DNA of 64,000 bases from Sagittula stellata E-37 (lineage in GTDB: Bacteria > Pseudomonadota > Alphaproteobacteria > Rhodobacterales > Rhodobacteraceae), in contig NZ_CP155729.1 of assembly GCF_039724765.1 (NCBI RefSeq), positions 248,001-312,000 on the forward strand, in the 5' to 3' direction. Positions 27,460 to 37,318 of this stretch are shown piece after piece (position 1 is the first letter of the stretch; the number at the start of each line of letters is the position of its first letter). Below the pieces are notes generated by a model. It made no database searches. It saw nothing but the letters and a program-made list of their open reading frames with translations, and was not told the origin of the DNA. Both the position numbers and the translations under genes were made by a program.

Positions 27460-28689
27460 TCACGATTTCGCCAGCGTGACCTGCGAAACAAGCTCCACGT
27501 GAGTCGACCAGCGGAACTGGTCCACAACCTGCACCCAGTCGAGCGTGTAGCCCGCCGCGATCAGCCGGGCGGCGTCCCGGGCGTAGCTGACCGGGTTGCA
27601 CGACACGTAGGCGATTCGCGGCACACGGGCGCTTGCCAGCTCTGCCACCTGCGCCTCTGCCCCGGCCCGGGGCGGGTCGATCACCACACCGTCGAATCGC
27701 GACAGCTCGTCCGGCAACAGCGGGTTGCGGAACAGGTCGCGGGTCTCGTGCGTGACGTGGCGCAGACCCTTGCCCTGCCGCCACCCCTTGTCGAGCGCAC
27801 GCGCCATGGCGGCGTCACCCTCCGCCGCATGGACCTTCCCGCGAGAGGCCAAAGGCAGCGCAAATGTCCCGCAGCCCGCAAAGAGGTCGGCCATGTGGGA
27901 ACAGCCCTCAAGCGCTTCCTGCACACCGGCCAGCAGCGCAGCCTCGCCCTCTGCCGTGGCCTGGAGGAAAGCCCCCGGCGGCGGCACGACCTCGGCATCG
28001 CCGAAGCGATGCGAGGGCGGACGCAGGGTCAGCACCTCGTCGTCCCAAGCCAGCCGCGCCACGTCATGCTTTTGCGCAAGCCCGGCCAGCGTCACCCGGA
28101 AGGCATCGTCCACCGGCTTGCCGCCGGTCACAACCACGTCCAGCCCGCCCAGCGTTTCCGTCACCTGCACCGACAGCTCGCTCTTGCGGGAGGTGCCGGC
28201 TACCGCCAGTTCCTCGACCATCGGCAGGGCCGCCGCCAGCGCCGGGCGGACAAGCTGGCAGTCCGGGACGGCGATCACCACATCCGACCCCTTGGCATGG
28301 AACCCGGCCAATGCGCCCTTCTTCGTCCGCCGGGCCGAAAACCCCGCGCGCCGCCGCGACCGAGGCGGGGACGTCACGATGGGTCGCATCTCCGTCTCGA
28401 TCCCCTGCGCGGCCAAGGCGCGTGCCACCACGTCGACCTTCCAGCCTTCGACAAAGGGATCGGCGGCATGCTGCAACTGGCAGCCGCCGCAGGCCTTCGC
28501 GTGGCGGCAGGGCGGCGAGACGCGCTCCGGCACGGGAGTCACGATCCGGGGGGACAGCATGACACCGCTGGTCACCGCGCCCTCGACCACCTCGCCGGGC
28601 AGCGCGCCGCGCACGTAGACCGGACCGGCTGCGATCCCGTCGCCGTGGTGCCCGAGGCGCTCCACCGTCACACGCATGTCTTCGGTCAT
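27460..28689 (-). CDS. Fe-S class I SAM-dependent RNA methyltransferase (TrmA/RlmD family)
   Basis: A 409-aa RNA uridine-C5 methyltransferase. A TRAM-like N-terminus is followed by a cluster motif CRHAKACGGCQ (C-x5-C-x2-C) and a fourth Cys in PDCQLVRP. The SAM motif is LFAGCGTFALPLA. The catalytic motif is SCNPVSYARD. The short 409-aa form with a complete cluster is common in alphaproteobacteria, where one enzyme may serve 23S rRNA; the exact target is not decidable here. ATG at 28687-28689 is preferred over the upstream in-frame codon. Confidence 0.9.
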   Translation of the reverse strand: MTEDMRVTVERLGHHGDGIAAGPVYVRGALPGEVVEGAVTSGVMLSPRIVTPVPERVSPPCRHAKACGGCQLQHAADPFVEGWKVDVVARALAAQGIETEMRPIVTSPPRSRRRAGFSARRTKKGALAGFHAKGSDVVIAVPDCQLVRPALAAALPMVEELAVAGTSRKSELSVQVTETLGGLDVVVTGGKPVDDAFRVTLAGLAQKHDVARLAWDDEVLTLRPPSHRFGDAEVVPPPGAFLQATAEGEAALLAGVQEALEGCSHMADLFAGCGTFALPLASRGKVHAAEGDAAMARALDKGWRQGKGLRHVTHETRDLFRNPLLPDELSRFDGVVIDPPRAGAEAQVAELASARVPRIAYVSCNPVSYARDAARLIAAGYTLDWVQVVDQFRWSTHVELVSQVTLAKS

Positions 28690-28775
28690 GGCGAACCACC
28701 CCCTGCTTCTGTCTTGCACGATTGTTACGAAACGGCGTCTTCCTTACGCCACGGTCGCTGGCGGGGTAAAGGGCC

Positions 28776-30608
28776 CTACTCTGCCGCCTCGGCCCCGATG
28801 AATCCGCCGGACTGCCGCGCCCAGTAGCGCGCGTAAAGACCGTCCTGCGCCAGCAGCTGATCGTGGGTGCCCTGCTCGACGATGCGGCCCTGATCCATGA
28901 CCACGATCCGGTCCATCTGGGCGATGGTCGACAGGCGGTGCGCGATGGCCAGCACGGTCTTGCCGCGCATGACCTCGTCCAGCGCCTGCTGGATCTCGGC
29001 CTCGACCTCGGAATCGAGGGCGGAGGTCGCCTCGTCCAGAACCAGCACCGGTGCGTCTTTCAGGATGGCACGGGCCAGAGCGATGCGCTGACGCTGGCCG
29101 CCGGACAGTTTCACGCCCCGCTCGCCCAGCCGGGCCTCGTAGCCGGACCGACCTTTCAAGTCCGTCAGCCCGAGGATGAACTCATGCGCGGAGGCGCGGC
29201 GGGCGGCTTCGAAGACCTCCTCGTCCGTGGCGTCGGGGCGGCCGTAACGGATGTTCTCCATGGCGGAGCGGTTAAACATCGAGGTGTCCTGACGGACCAC
29301 GGCAATGGCGTTGCGCAGGGCGATCTGGGTCAGGTCGCGAATGTCGGTGCCGCCCAGAAGGATTCGACCCTGTTCCACGTCATGAAGCCGCAGAAGCAAC
29401 GAGACGGCGGTGGATTTTCCGGCCCCGGAGGCACCGACCAGCGCGATCTTTTCGCCCTCGGCAATGGTCAGGTCGAAGCTGTCGAGCGCGGCGCTTTCAC
29501 CGCCGTAGGCAAAACCCACGCGGTCGAAGTGCAGCGGCCCGCGCGGCGCGACGGTCCCGGCGCCCGGGCGGTCGGTGATCCCATGTGCCGGCGTCAGCGT
29601 GCCGATGCCGTCCTCGATCTCTCCGACCTGGGTGAAGATGGTGATCGCCACGCGGCCCAGCCGGTTGGTCAGCATCGAAAGACGCGTGGTGATAAGCGCC
29701 GTCATGGCGATGTCGCCTGTCGTGGCCGTGCCAACGCTGTAGAGGTAGAGCGCGCCGAGGATGGATGCGACGGGCAGGATGCCGCCCAGCGTCATCAGAA
29801 CCATGCGGAAGACGGCGGACAGTTCGCCGAACTCCAGCGACCGCTGCCGCAGGGTTTCGAGCGCGTCCTGCGTGGCACGGTCCTCGTCCCGGTCGCGGGC
29901 GAACAGCTTGACGGTCGAGATGTTGGACAGCGTGTCGACGATCTGCCCGGTGACCTGCGTGCGGGCGCCGGCCCGGCTGGCGGACCGGCGCTGCACCCGG
30001 GGGATGAAGTACCGAAGCGTCGCGGCATAAAGCACGGCCCAGACCGCGAAGACGGTCAGCAGCCGCCAGTCGACCGATCCCAGAAGGATGAAGGAACCGA
30101 GGAACATGGCGAGGGAGAAGACGATGACGTCCGAGACCTCGATCACGAGGTCGGTCAGCGCGCGGGCGACCTGCAGCGCCTTCTGACTGATGCGCCCAGC
30201 AAAGTCGTTCTCGAAGAAGGCCATGGAGTGGCCCAATGTGTAACGATTCAACCTGAACAGCACGAGCGGGAAGAGGTTCGGACCAAGCAGCACGCCCGAC
30301 ACGGCGGCGTCGAAGACAAACAGGATGGGACGCAGGATCATGAAGAACGCGATCCCGAAAAGAATGAGCGGCCAGTAGGTGTCCCAGAAGGCGCCCGCGC
30401 CCGCCGATCCGGCGCTGTCGATCACCCAGCCGGTGAAGCGCGCGGCCACCAGTTCGGAGGCCCCGGCAAGAAAGGTGACGAAGAAGGTCACGCCGATGGC
30501 GCGCTCGGTGCCGCGCAGGGCCCATCGCGCAAAGGCCCACATCCCGCGCGGCGGGGGGCCGTCCGCCGCCGCGAAGGTGTCTATGTCTGGCAGCAGGCGC
30601 CGCATCAT
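28776..30608 (-). CDS. ABC exporter half-transporter 3 (MsbA-like)
   Basis: A 610-aa protein with a six-helix exporter domain (about 30-330) and an ATPase domain: Walker A GASGAGKST near residue 395, signature KLSGGQRQRIAL, Walker B VLVLDEATSALD, switch His in AIAHRLSTIA. It is the last of three overlapping paralogues and starts in an ATGA overlap with the middle one. The substrate is unknown: lipid, peptide or drug. Confidence 0.9.
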   Translation of the reverse strand: MMRRLLPDIDTFAAADGPPPRGMWAFARWALRGTERAIGVTFFVTFLAGASELVAARFTGWVIDSAGSAGAGAFWDTYWPLILFGIAFFMILRPILFVFDAAVSGVLLGPNLFPLVLFRLNRYTLGHSMAFFENDFAGRISQKALQVARALTDLVIEVSDVIVFSLAMFLGSFILLGSVDWRLLTVFAVWAVLYAATLRYFIPRVQRRSASRAGARTQVTGQIVDTLSNISTVKLFARDRDEDRATQDALETLRQRSLEFGELSAVFRMVLMTLGGILPVASILGALYLYSVGTATTGDIAMTALITTRLSMLTNRLGRVAITIFTQVGEIEDGIGTLTPAHGITDRPGAGTVAPRGPLHFDRVGFAYGGESAALDSFDLTIAEGEKIALVGASGAGKSTAVSLLLRLHDVEQGRILLGGTDIRDLTQIALRNAIAVVRQDTSMFNRSAMENIRYGRPDATDEEVFEAARRASAHEFILGLTDLKGRSGYEARLGERGVKLSGGQRQRIALARAILKDAPVLVLDEATSALDSEVEAEIQQALDEVMRGKTVLAIAHRLSTIAQMDRIVVMDQGRIVEQGTHDQLLAQDGLYARYWARQSGGFIGAEAAE

Positions 30609-32470
30609 TCGGCGGCCTCCTGCGAGCCGCTCCCGATGAACCCGCCGGACTGGCGTTCCCAGAACCGCGCGTATAGGCCGTTCTGGGCAAGCAGGTCGTC
30701 ATGGCTGCCCTGTTCGGCGATTCGACCCTGATCCAGCACAATGATGCGGTCCATGCTGCTGATCGTGGACAGCCGGTGGGCGATGGCCATGACGGTCTTG
30801 CCCTCCATCACGCGGTCGAGTGCCTCCTGAATGGAGGCCTCGACCTCGGAGTCGAGGGCAGAGGTCGCCTCGTCCAGGATCAGGATCGGCGCGTCCTTCA
30901 GGATGGCCCGGGCGAGCGCGATGCGCTGGCGCTGACCGCCGGAGAGCTTCACACCGCGTTCGCCCAAGAAGGCGCCGTAGCCCTGTCGTCCCATGTGGTC
31001 GCGCAGCTCAAGGATGAACTCGTGCGCCTCGGCCTTCTCGGCGGCGGCGATGACCTCGGCCTCCGTCGCGTCGGGGCGCCCGTAGCGAATGTTGTCCAGC
31101 GCGGTGCGGTTGAACATGGCGGTTTCCTGCGTGACCATGCCGATCTGGCGACGCAGGCTTTGCTGTGTGACCGTCGCCACGTTCTGGCCGTCGATCAGGA
31201 CGGCGCCGCCCTCGGTGTCGTACAGGCGCAGGATCAGCGACATCAGGGTCGATTTCCCCGCGCCCGAAGCGCCGACGATGCCGACCTTCTCGCCCGGGGC
31301 GATGGTGATGTCGACGTCCTGCACGCCGCCCTCGCGACGCCCGTAGGCAAAGCTGACGTGGTCGAAGTGGATCTCGCCCTGCGAGACGTGCAGCGGCACG
31401 GCAGCGGGCGCGTCTTCGATCCGCTGGGCGGGGGCGAGGGTGCGCATGCCGTCCTCGACCTCGCCGATATGGGAGGAGATCACCATGAGCGTGTAGCTGA
31501 TCCAGCCGGTCATCTGGCTGAGACGGATCGACAGCGCGCCGACGGCGGCCACGTCGCCCGGGGTCACGCCGTTGCCCATCAACGCAACCGACAGGCCGAC
31601 CAGCAGCACCGGCAGGAAACCGGCGATGAAGATCAGCCCGAGGCGGAAGAAGGTCTGTGCCTCGCCGAAGCGCAGCCAGGTCTGACGCAGCGATTCCATC
31701 GAATGCAGCGCCTTGCCGTCCTCGTGGCTGTCCCCGGCGAACAGCTTCACCGTCTTGATGTTGGTGATCGAGTCGACCACCTGCCCGGTGACCATCGAAC
31801 GCGCCTCGGCCCGCGCCGCGGCGCGTCCGCGCACGACCGGCAGCATAAGCTTCAGGAACAGCGCGTAAGCCACGAACCAGCCCGCCAGCGCGGCCACCAT
31901 CCACAGGCTGATGCCGCCGACGAGGAAGCCGGTGGAGATCACGGTCGACAGCCCGAAGGTCACCGCGTTCACCGTTTCCACCACGATTTCCGTCATGGAA
32001 TTGGCGACCTGGTTCTTCTTCTGCGCCAGCCGCCCGGCAAAGTCGTTGTCGAAATAGGTGACGGACTGGCCCAGCGTCCAGCGGAAGGTCCGCGCCATGA
32101 CCTGCACGAAGATGTTCGGGCCGATCATCACCGATTGGGTCAGGGCAAGGCCGCCGAACAGCAGCGGCCGCGCCACGAGGAAGACCGCGACACAGGCAAT
32201 CGCCAGCCCGAGGTGCAGCGACAGGAATCGGTCGGGCGGCGTGGTCGACACGGCGTCGACCACGGACCCGAGAAGTTTCATCGACACGACCTCGATGATG
32301 CCGGCAAGGACAGAAACCATCACGCCCAGCCAGATCACCCGCCAGCCGCCCGTCAGCGTCCAGCCCATGAAGGCGCGCAGCGTCGTCGGCGGCGCGTCCC
32401 CGACCGGGGCGTCGGGGGTGATCTGGTTGCCAGCGCGGTGGATGAAGTTGGTGAACGCGCGTTGCATCAC
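30605..32470 (-). CDS. ABC exporter half-transporter 2 (MsbA-like)
   Basis: A 621-aa paralogue of its two neighbours. The exporter domain spans about residues 40-340. The ATPase carries Walker A GASGAGKST near residue 400, KLSGGQRQRIAL, ILILDEATSALD and AIAHRLST, all intact. It overlaps both neighbours by ATGA-type junctions, so translation of the three is probably coupled. Confidence 0.9.
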   Translation of the reverse strand: MMQRAFTNFIHRAGNQITPDAPVGDAPPTTLRAFMGWTLTGGWRVIWLGVMVSVLAGIIEVVSMKLLGSVVDAVSTTPPDRFLSLHLGLAIACVAVFLVARPLLFGGLALTQSVMIGPNIFVQVMARTFRWTLGQSVTYFDNDFAGRLAQKKNQVANSMTEIVVETVNAVTFGLSTVISTGFLVGGISLWMVAALAGWFVAYALFLKLMLPVVRGRAAARAEARSMVTGQVVDSITNIKTVKLFAGDSHEDGKALHSMESLRQTWLRFGEAQTFFRLGLIFIAGFLPVLLVGLSVALMGNGVTPGDVAAVGALSIRLSQMTGWISYTLMVISSHIGEVEDGMRTLAPAQRIEDAPAAVPLHVSQGEIHFDHVSFAYGRREGGVQDVDITIAPGEKVGIVGASGAGKSTLMSLILRLYDTEGGAVLIDGQNVATVTQQSLRRQIGMVTQETAMFNRTALDNIRYGRPDATEAEVIAAAEKAEAHEFILELRDHMGRQGYGAFLGERGVKLSGGQRQRIALARAILKDAPILILDEATSALDSEVEASIQEALDRVMEGKTVMAIAHRLSTISSMDRIIVLDQGRIAEQGSHDDLLAQNGLYARFWERQSGGFIGSGSQEAAE

Positions 32471-34317
32471 TCTGCTGCCTCTTCTTCGGTATCGAGATCG
32501 AGGAACCCGCCGCTTTGGCGAGCCCAGAAGGAGGCATATAGACCGCCCCCCGCCAAAAGCGCGTCATGGGTGCCGTCCTCGACGATGTGGCCGTCTTCGA
32601 TCACGAGGATCCGGTCCATGCGCGCGATGGTGGACAGGCGGTGCGCGATGGCGATCACCGTCTTGCCCTCCATCATGCCGTAAAGCGTGTCCTGAATGGC
32701 CGCCTCGACCTCGGAATCGAGGGCGGAGGTCGCTTCGTCCAGGATCAGGATCGGCGCGTCCTTCAGGATCACCCGGGCCAGTGTTACACGCTGGCGCTGC
32801 CCACCGGACAGTTTCACGCCACGCTCGCCCACATGGGCGTCATAGCCGGTCAGGCCGGACGGATCCTGCAGATCGAGGATGAAATCGTGTGCCTGCGCCT
32901 GTTTCGCGGCGGCGATCATCTGTTCTTCGGTCGCATCGGGGCGGCCATAGAGGATGTTGTCGCGGACAGAGCGGTGCAACAGGCTCGAATCCTGCTGAAC
33001 CATGCCGATGTTGAGCCGCAAACTGTCCTGCGTGACGTGCGAGATATCCTGCCCGTCGATGCGGATCGTGCCGCCTTCGGCGTCGTAGAACCGCAGGAGC
33101 AGTTTCACCAGCGTCGACTTGCCAGCACCGGAACGGCCGACGAGGCCGACCTTTTCCCCCGGACGGATCGTCAGGGAAATCCGGTCGAGCCCCCCTGCCC
33201 CGCGCCCGTAATGGTGCGAGAGGTCCTGCACCTCGATCTTGCCCTCGGTCAGCTGCAGTGGCTTGGCACCCGGCGCGTCGGTCAGGGCGATGGGCTGGGC
33301 GATGGTCTCCATCCCTTCCGCGACGACGCCAAGCTGGCGGAACAGCGTGGTCAGCGCCCACATGATCCAGCCGGTCATGGAGTTCAGCCGCAGGGTCAGC
33401 GCAGTTGCCGCAGCCACCGCACCCGCAGTCGCCGAACCCTGCATCCAGAGCGCCACGGCCCAGCCGACGACCCCCACGATCAGCAGGCCGTTCAGCACCA
33501 CCAGAGACACATCCATGATGGTATAGAGCCGCATTTCACGCTGGAACGTTTCGCGCGTGGTCTCGATCGCTTCCTTGGCGTAGGCCAGTTCGCGGTCGTG
33601 ATGGGCGAACATCTTGACGGAGTGAATGTTGGTGTAGGCGTCCACCACGCGCCCGGTGACAAGGCTGCGGGCGTCGGAGGCGTCCTTGGACGCGGGCCCG
33701 ACCCGGTGGATCGTCCAGCGCATCAGCAGCGCATATAGCCCCAGCCACAGCGCCAGGGGCACCATCAGGCGCGGATCGCTGTCGCCCAGCAGGACCAGCG
33801 CCCCGATGACGTAGGCCATGGAGAAGGACACCGCATCGAAGACCTGGAAGACGACCTCACCCGCGGCGGGCGGGGTCTGCATGATGCGGTTGGAGATGCG
33901 ACCGGCAAAGTCGTTCTCGAACCAACCGACGGACTGGCGCAGGACATGCGCATGCGACCGCCAGCGGATCAGTGTCCCGAAGTTGGGCATGATACCGTTG
34001 TTCAGCACCAGCACGTCGAGCATCTGCAGCGCGGGCCGGATGAAGAGGATGAACAGCGCCAGCAGGATCAGCGTGGTGCCATGGTCGGCCCAGACCTGCG
34101 CGGGATCGCCAGAGAGCACATCGACCACCCAGCCCATGACCCAGATCAGACCGATCTCCACGAAAGCGGTCAGGCACGACAGCAGCGTCGCCCAGACGAA
34201 GATGCGCTTGAACGGCTGGGCGTAGTCCCAGAGGAACGGCCAGAGGCGGGTCGGCGGACGGTCGGTTTGCGGATAGTCGCAGTAGGGATCGACAAGGTTT
34301 TCAAAGAAACGGAACAT
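32467..34317 (-). CDS. ABC exporter half-transporter 1 (MsbA-like)
   Basis: A 616-aa exporter, first in transcription order. Membrane domain about residues 25-330. Walker A is GRSGAGKST near residue 395, signature KLSGGQRQRVTL, Walker B ILILDEATSALD. The N-terminus keeps a cytosolic motif (DRPPTRLWPFLWDYAQPFKR). The three proteins differ enough to form heteromers or separate homodimers. The upstream 171-nt gap shows no recognised operator. Confidence 0.9.
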   Translation of the reverse strand: MFRFFENLVDPYCDYPQTDRPPTRLWPFLWDYAQPFKRIFVWATLLSCLTAFVEIGLIWVMGWVVDVLSGDPAQVWADHGTTLILLALFILFIRPALQMLDVLVLNNGIMPNFGTLIRWRSHAHVLRQSVGWFENDFAGRISNRIMQTPPAAGEVVFQVFDAVSFSMAYVIGALVLLGDSDPRLMVPLALWLGLYALLMRWTIHRVGPASKDASDARSLVTGRVVDAYTNIHSVKMFAHHDRELAYAKEAIETTRETFQREMRLYTIMDVSLVVLNGLLIVGVVGWAVALWMQGSATAGAVAAATALTLRLNSMTGWIMWALTTLFRQLGVVAEGMETIAQPIALTDAPGAKPLQLTEGKIEVQDLSHHYGRGAGGLDRISLTIRPGEKVGLVGRSGAGKSTLVKLLLRFYDAEGGTIRIDGQDISHVTQDSLRLNIGMVQQDSSLLHRSVRDNILYGRPDATEEQMIAAAKQAQAHDFILDLQDPSGLTGYDAHVGERGVKLSGGQRQRVTLARVILKDAPILILDEATSALDSEVEAAIQDTLYGMMEGKTVIAIAHRLSTIARMDRILVIEDGHIVEDGTHDALLAGGGLYASFWARQSGGFLDLDTEEEAAE

Positions 34318-34489
34318 TCGGAGGCGCCTTTGTTCGTGGCGTTAAACGGGCATGATGAAACAGCGTGGGGCCAGAGGCGAACCCACGCGCGCAGGGTCAC
34401 TCAGGCAAAGCTGGGTAGGGACCGTGCAATTCTCATCAAGCAGCCTCCGATAGGGTTCGAAGATCTCTTAGCCCAGATGAATGCTGTTG

Positions 34490-35653
34490 TCACGCATTTC
34501 CGGCACGGGAAAGCAGGGTCGCCTTGTCGAGCGCGAAATCCGACGCAATCCACTCCGCTTCGAGCCGCCGGAGCGCCTCTCCAAGGGCGGGCCCCTGGAA
34601 GCGGTCCTTGAGGTCAGATGCTGCGACCGGGAACCGCGCTTTGGCAGCGCGCTTGATGCGGGGCAGGGCAGAGGTATCGAGCGGCGCACCAAAGGTCGCG
34701 GCACGCAGGACAAGCACGTCACGCGCCATGTCGGCAGTGAAGCGATATGCGACTTCGGGCAGGGGGATCGGATCGGATATCAGGCCCTGATATTGCTCAA
34801 GACGCTTCTTTTGGACCTTTGAAAAGCGCAGCGCCTCACCGTCGAAGGCACCGATGGCCGCCAGCCGGCGCAGCGGATCGGGCGGCAGGTCGAGCGTTGT
34901 CTCATGCTCCAGCAGAGGGCCGAGCGGTGTTTCGCTGGCACCGGGAAGGACGGCCTGGAGGACACCCGCGCGGGCCATGACAGCGGTCGCGGCAAGGGGA
35001 TCGGGCGCGGCGAAAAGCTTCAGCAACTCCTGCCCGACCCGTTCGCGCGACAGCGTTTCCAGACCGTCCAGATTGGCGGCGATTGCGGCGAGCGCATCGG
35101 CATCCACGCCGGCCTGCGGGTCTCCGTACCAGGCATAGAAACGAAAGAACCGGAGGATGCGCAGGTAATCCTCGCGAATCCGCCGGTCGGCATCCTCGAT
35201 GAAACGCAATCGCCGGGCCATCAAGTCGGGCAGGCCGCCCAGCGGATCGGTGATCTCGCCATGACGGTCGACGTACAGGGCGTTCATGGTGAAGTCGCGG
35301 CGCACGGCGTCCTCGGCCACGTCATCGGCGAAGCGGACGACGGCACGGCGGCCGTCCGTTTCGATATCGGCGCGAAAGGTGGTGACTTCGTATCCGGTGC
35401 CGTTAGCAACAATCGTCACGGTGCCGTGGTCGATGCCCGTGGGAACGGCCCGGAGGCCCGCCGCCCTCGCCAGTTCGATCACCCGTTCGGGGCGCGCATC
35501 GGTAGAGACGTCGACGTCCGCGACCGGTTCACCCAGAAGCGCGTTGCGAACGCAGCCCCCGACGGCATAGGCGCGATGGCCCCCGGCTTCCAGCATCGTC
35601 AGCACGGCTTGCGCGCCCGGCGCGGTCAGCCAGTCGCCGGTGACACGGGTCAC
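34490..35653 (-). CDS. cca: CCA-adding/poly(A) polymerase-type tRNA nucleotidyltransferase
   Basis: A 387-aa class II nucleotidyltransferase. The head domain has GGCVRNALLGEPVADVDVSTDA (metal-binding DxD), then RRDFTMNALYVD and the ATP/CTP-selecting segment EDYLRILRFFRFYA. This resembles the alphaproteobacterial CCA enzymes. The likely start is a GTG at 35651-35653 that overlaps the upstream nudix stop (GTGA). No upstream ATG fits, since the region before belongs to the nudix gene. Confidence 0.9.
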   Translation of the reverse strand: MTRVTGDWLTAPGAQAVLTMLEAGGHRAYAVGGCVRNALLGEPVADVDVSTDARPERVIELARAAGLRAVPTGIDHGTVTIVANGTGYEVTTFRADIETDGRRAVVRFADDVAEDAVRRDFTMNALYVDRHGEITDPLGGLPDLMARRLRFIEDADRRIREDYLRILRFFRFYAWYGDPQAGVDADALAAIAANLDGLETLSRERVGQELLKLFAAPDPLAATAVMARAGVLQAVLPGASETPLGPLLEHETTLDLPPDPLRRLAAIGAFDGEALRFSKVQKKRLEQYQGLISDPIPLPEVAYRFTADMARDVLVLRAATFGAPLDTSALPRIKRAAKARFPVAASDLKDRFQGPALGEALRRLEAEWIASDFALDKATLLSRAGNA

Positions 35654-36252
35654 GCCTGCACCCGCTCCGCCAGCCCGCGCAGCATTCGCGCTGTGGCGCC
35701 CCAGATGTAATAGGGACCGTAAGGTGCGGTGTAATAGAGACGCCTTTGGCCCCTCCAGCGCCGCCACTGGACGCTGAAACGGGCCGGGTCGGTGATGTGA
35801 TCGAAGGGGACGTAGAACGCCTCTTCGACCTCGCCCGGTTCGGGCACCAGTGTGAACGGCGCACGGATCAGGGCCACCACCGGCGTCACGAGGAAGCTGG
35901 TCACGGTCTCATGCGCGGGCAAGGTGCCCAGCACGTCGACGTTGCTCGGATCGAGCCCGACCTCTTCATGTGCTTCCCGAAGAGCGGCGGCGACCTCATC
36001 CTTGTCGCCGGGATCGACCTTGCCGCCAGGAAAGGCGATCTGGCCGGGGTGATGTTTCAACCGGCTGGAGCGTTTGGTCAGCAGGAGTTGCAGGCCCTGG
36101 GGCGTGTCCTGAAAAGCCGCCAGAACGCCCGCGGGACGCAATTTGCGCCCGGCGGGCAACTCGACCTCGGGATTGAGGTCGAAATCCGACGACTGCCCGG
36201 CCGGGGCGCCCAGCGCCCGGCGCAGGGCATCGGCCTGGTCACGCGTCGTCAT
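35650..36252 (-). CDS. Nudix hydrolase, CoA pyrophosphatase type
   Basis: A 200-aa protein with a complete Nudix box starting at GGKVDPGDKDEVAAALREA and ending HEEVGL. The preceding LLTKRSSRLKHHPGQIAFPGG matches the NUDT7/8-like CoA pyrophosphatase signature. It overlaps hslO by 14 nt upstream and the cca start downstream, forming the run hslO-nudix-cca. Confidence 0.88.
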   Translation of the reverse strand: MTTRDQADALRRALGAPAGQSSDFDLNPEVELPAGRKLRPAGVLAAFQDTPQGLQLLLTKRSSRLKHHPGQIAFPGGKVDPGDKDEVAAALREAHEEVGLDPSNVDVLGTLPAHETVTSFLVTPVVALIRAPFTLVPEPGEVEEAFYVPFDHITDPARFSVQWRRWRGQRRLYYTAPYGPYYIWGATARMLRGLAERVQA

Positions 36253-37225
36253 CCGCCTCGAACCCCACCGTCTTCGGGTCGAGCTCGTAATGCGCCCCGC
36301 AGAACTGGCAGTCGGCGGTCACGAGACCATCGTCCGTGGTCATCCGCGAGATGTCCTTCGCGGAGTAGATCGACAGCGACTGGCGCACACGATCTTCCGA
36401 GCAGGTGCAGCCGAACCGCACCGGCTGGCTTTCGTAGACGCGCGGCTGCTCTTCGTGGAACAGGCGCACCAAGAGGTCGGTCGGCGGTACGGAGGGGCCG
36501 ATGAGCTCGAATTCCTCAAGCGTCTGGAGGTGGGCGTTGACCCGGTTCCAGTTCTCCTTCTCGTCACCCGACACGAGGTCGTCGGCCTGCAACAGTCCCT
36601 CTTCGCCGGTCCCGCCCTCTTTCGCCGCGAAGGGCGAGGCCTTGGGCATGTGTTGCAGCATCATGCCGCCGGCCCGCCAGTGTTCTTCCTGCCCCGGCTC
36701 CTTCGAGCGGCCGAAGGTCAGCGCGAAGGTGGTCGGCAATTGTTCCGACTGTGCGAAGTAGGCGGCGGCGCAATCCGACAGGCTGCTTCCCGCGACCGGA
36801 GTGATGCCCTGGTAGGGCTGCATTCCTTCGCCCTGGTCGATCAGGATCGCGAAGTAGCCGGCGCCAAGCTGCTGGAACGGCGCCGCATCCGTGATGCGAT
36901 CCCGGTCGAAGCTGGCATAGGCCCGGATGCGCGCCGGCTGACCCTCCTTGTCGGGGCCGTAGTAATCCGTTGCGATCATCCGCACCGGGCCATTGGTCTG
37001 AACCTGGAGCGACAGCTTCCAGCGCAGCTTGATCGTCTGGCCGATCAGCGCGGTCAGCAGCGCCATCTCGGCCACCAGTGCCTCGACCGGGGCGGGATAG
37101 TCGTGCTGCTTCAGCACGCCCGACAGAACGCCGTCGAGGCGCGCCACGCGACCGCGCATATCGCTGCGATCAAGCTGAAAAGGAAGGACGGTATCGTCCC
37201 AGGCGATCTTGTCACCGAAGCTCAT
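36239..37225 (-). CDS. hslO: Hsp33 redox-regulated chaperone
   Basis: A 328-aa chaperone activated by oxidation. The zinc-binding redox switch is present: C273-x-C275 in FGCTCSED and C306-x2-C309 in DCQFCGA. The N-terminus MSFGDKIAWDDTVLPFQLD is typical of alphaproteobacterial Hsp33. ATG at 37223-37225 was chosen over longer in-frame starts because the family begins there. Confidence 0.94.
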   Translation of the reverse strand: MSFGDKIAWDDTVLPFQLDRSDMRGRVARLDGVLSGVLKQHDYPAPVEALVAEMALLTALIGQTIKLRWKLSLQVQTNGPVRMIATDYYGPDKEGQPARIRAYASFDRDRITDAAPFQQLGAGYFAILIDQGEGMQPYQGITPVAGSSLSDCAAAYFAQSEQLPTTFALTFGRSKEPGQEEHWRAGGMMLQHMPKASPFAAKEGGTGEEGLLQADDLVSGDEKENWNRVNAHLQTLEEFELIGPSVPPTDLLVRLFHEEQPRVYESQPVRFGCTCSEDRVRQSLSIYSAKDISRMTTDDGLVTADCQFCGAHYELDPKTVGFEADDDA

Positions 37226-37318
37226 GAATAGGTCCTTGGGGGTTTTCCTGGCTGCCTGTGGCTGGCAATAGGCGGTCATATAGGGGCTTCATGTCCGGAA
37301 CGCAAAGGGGCAGGGATC

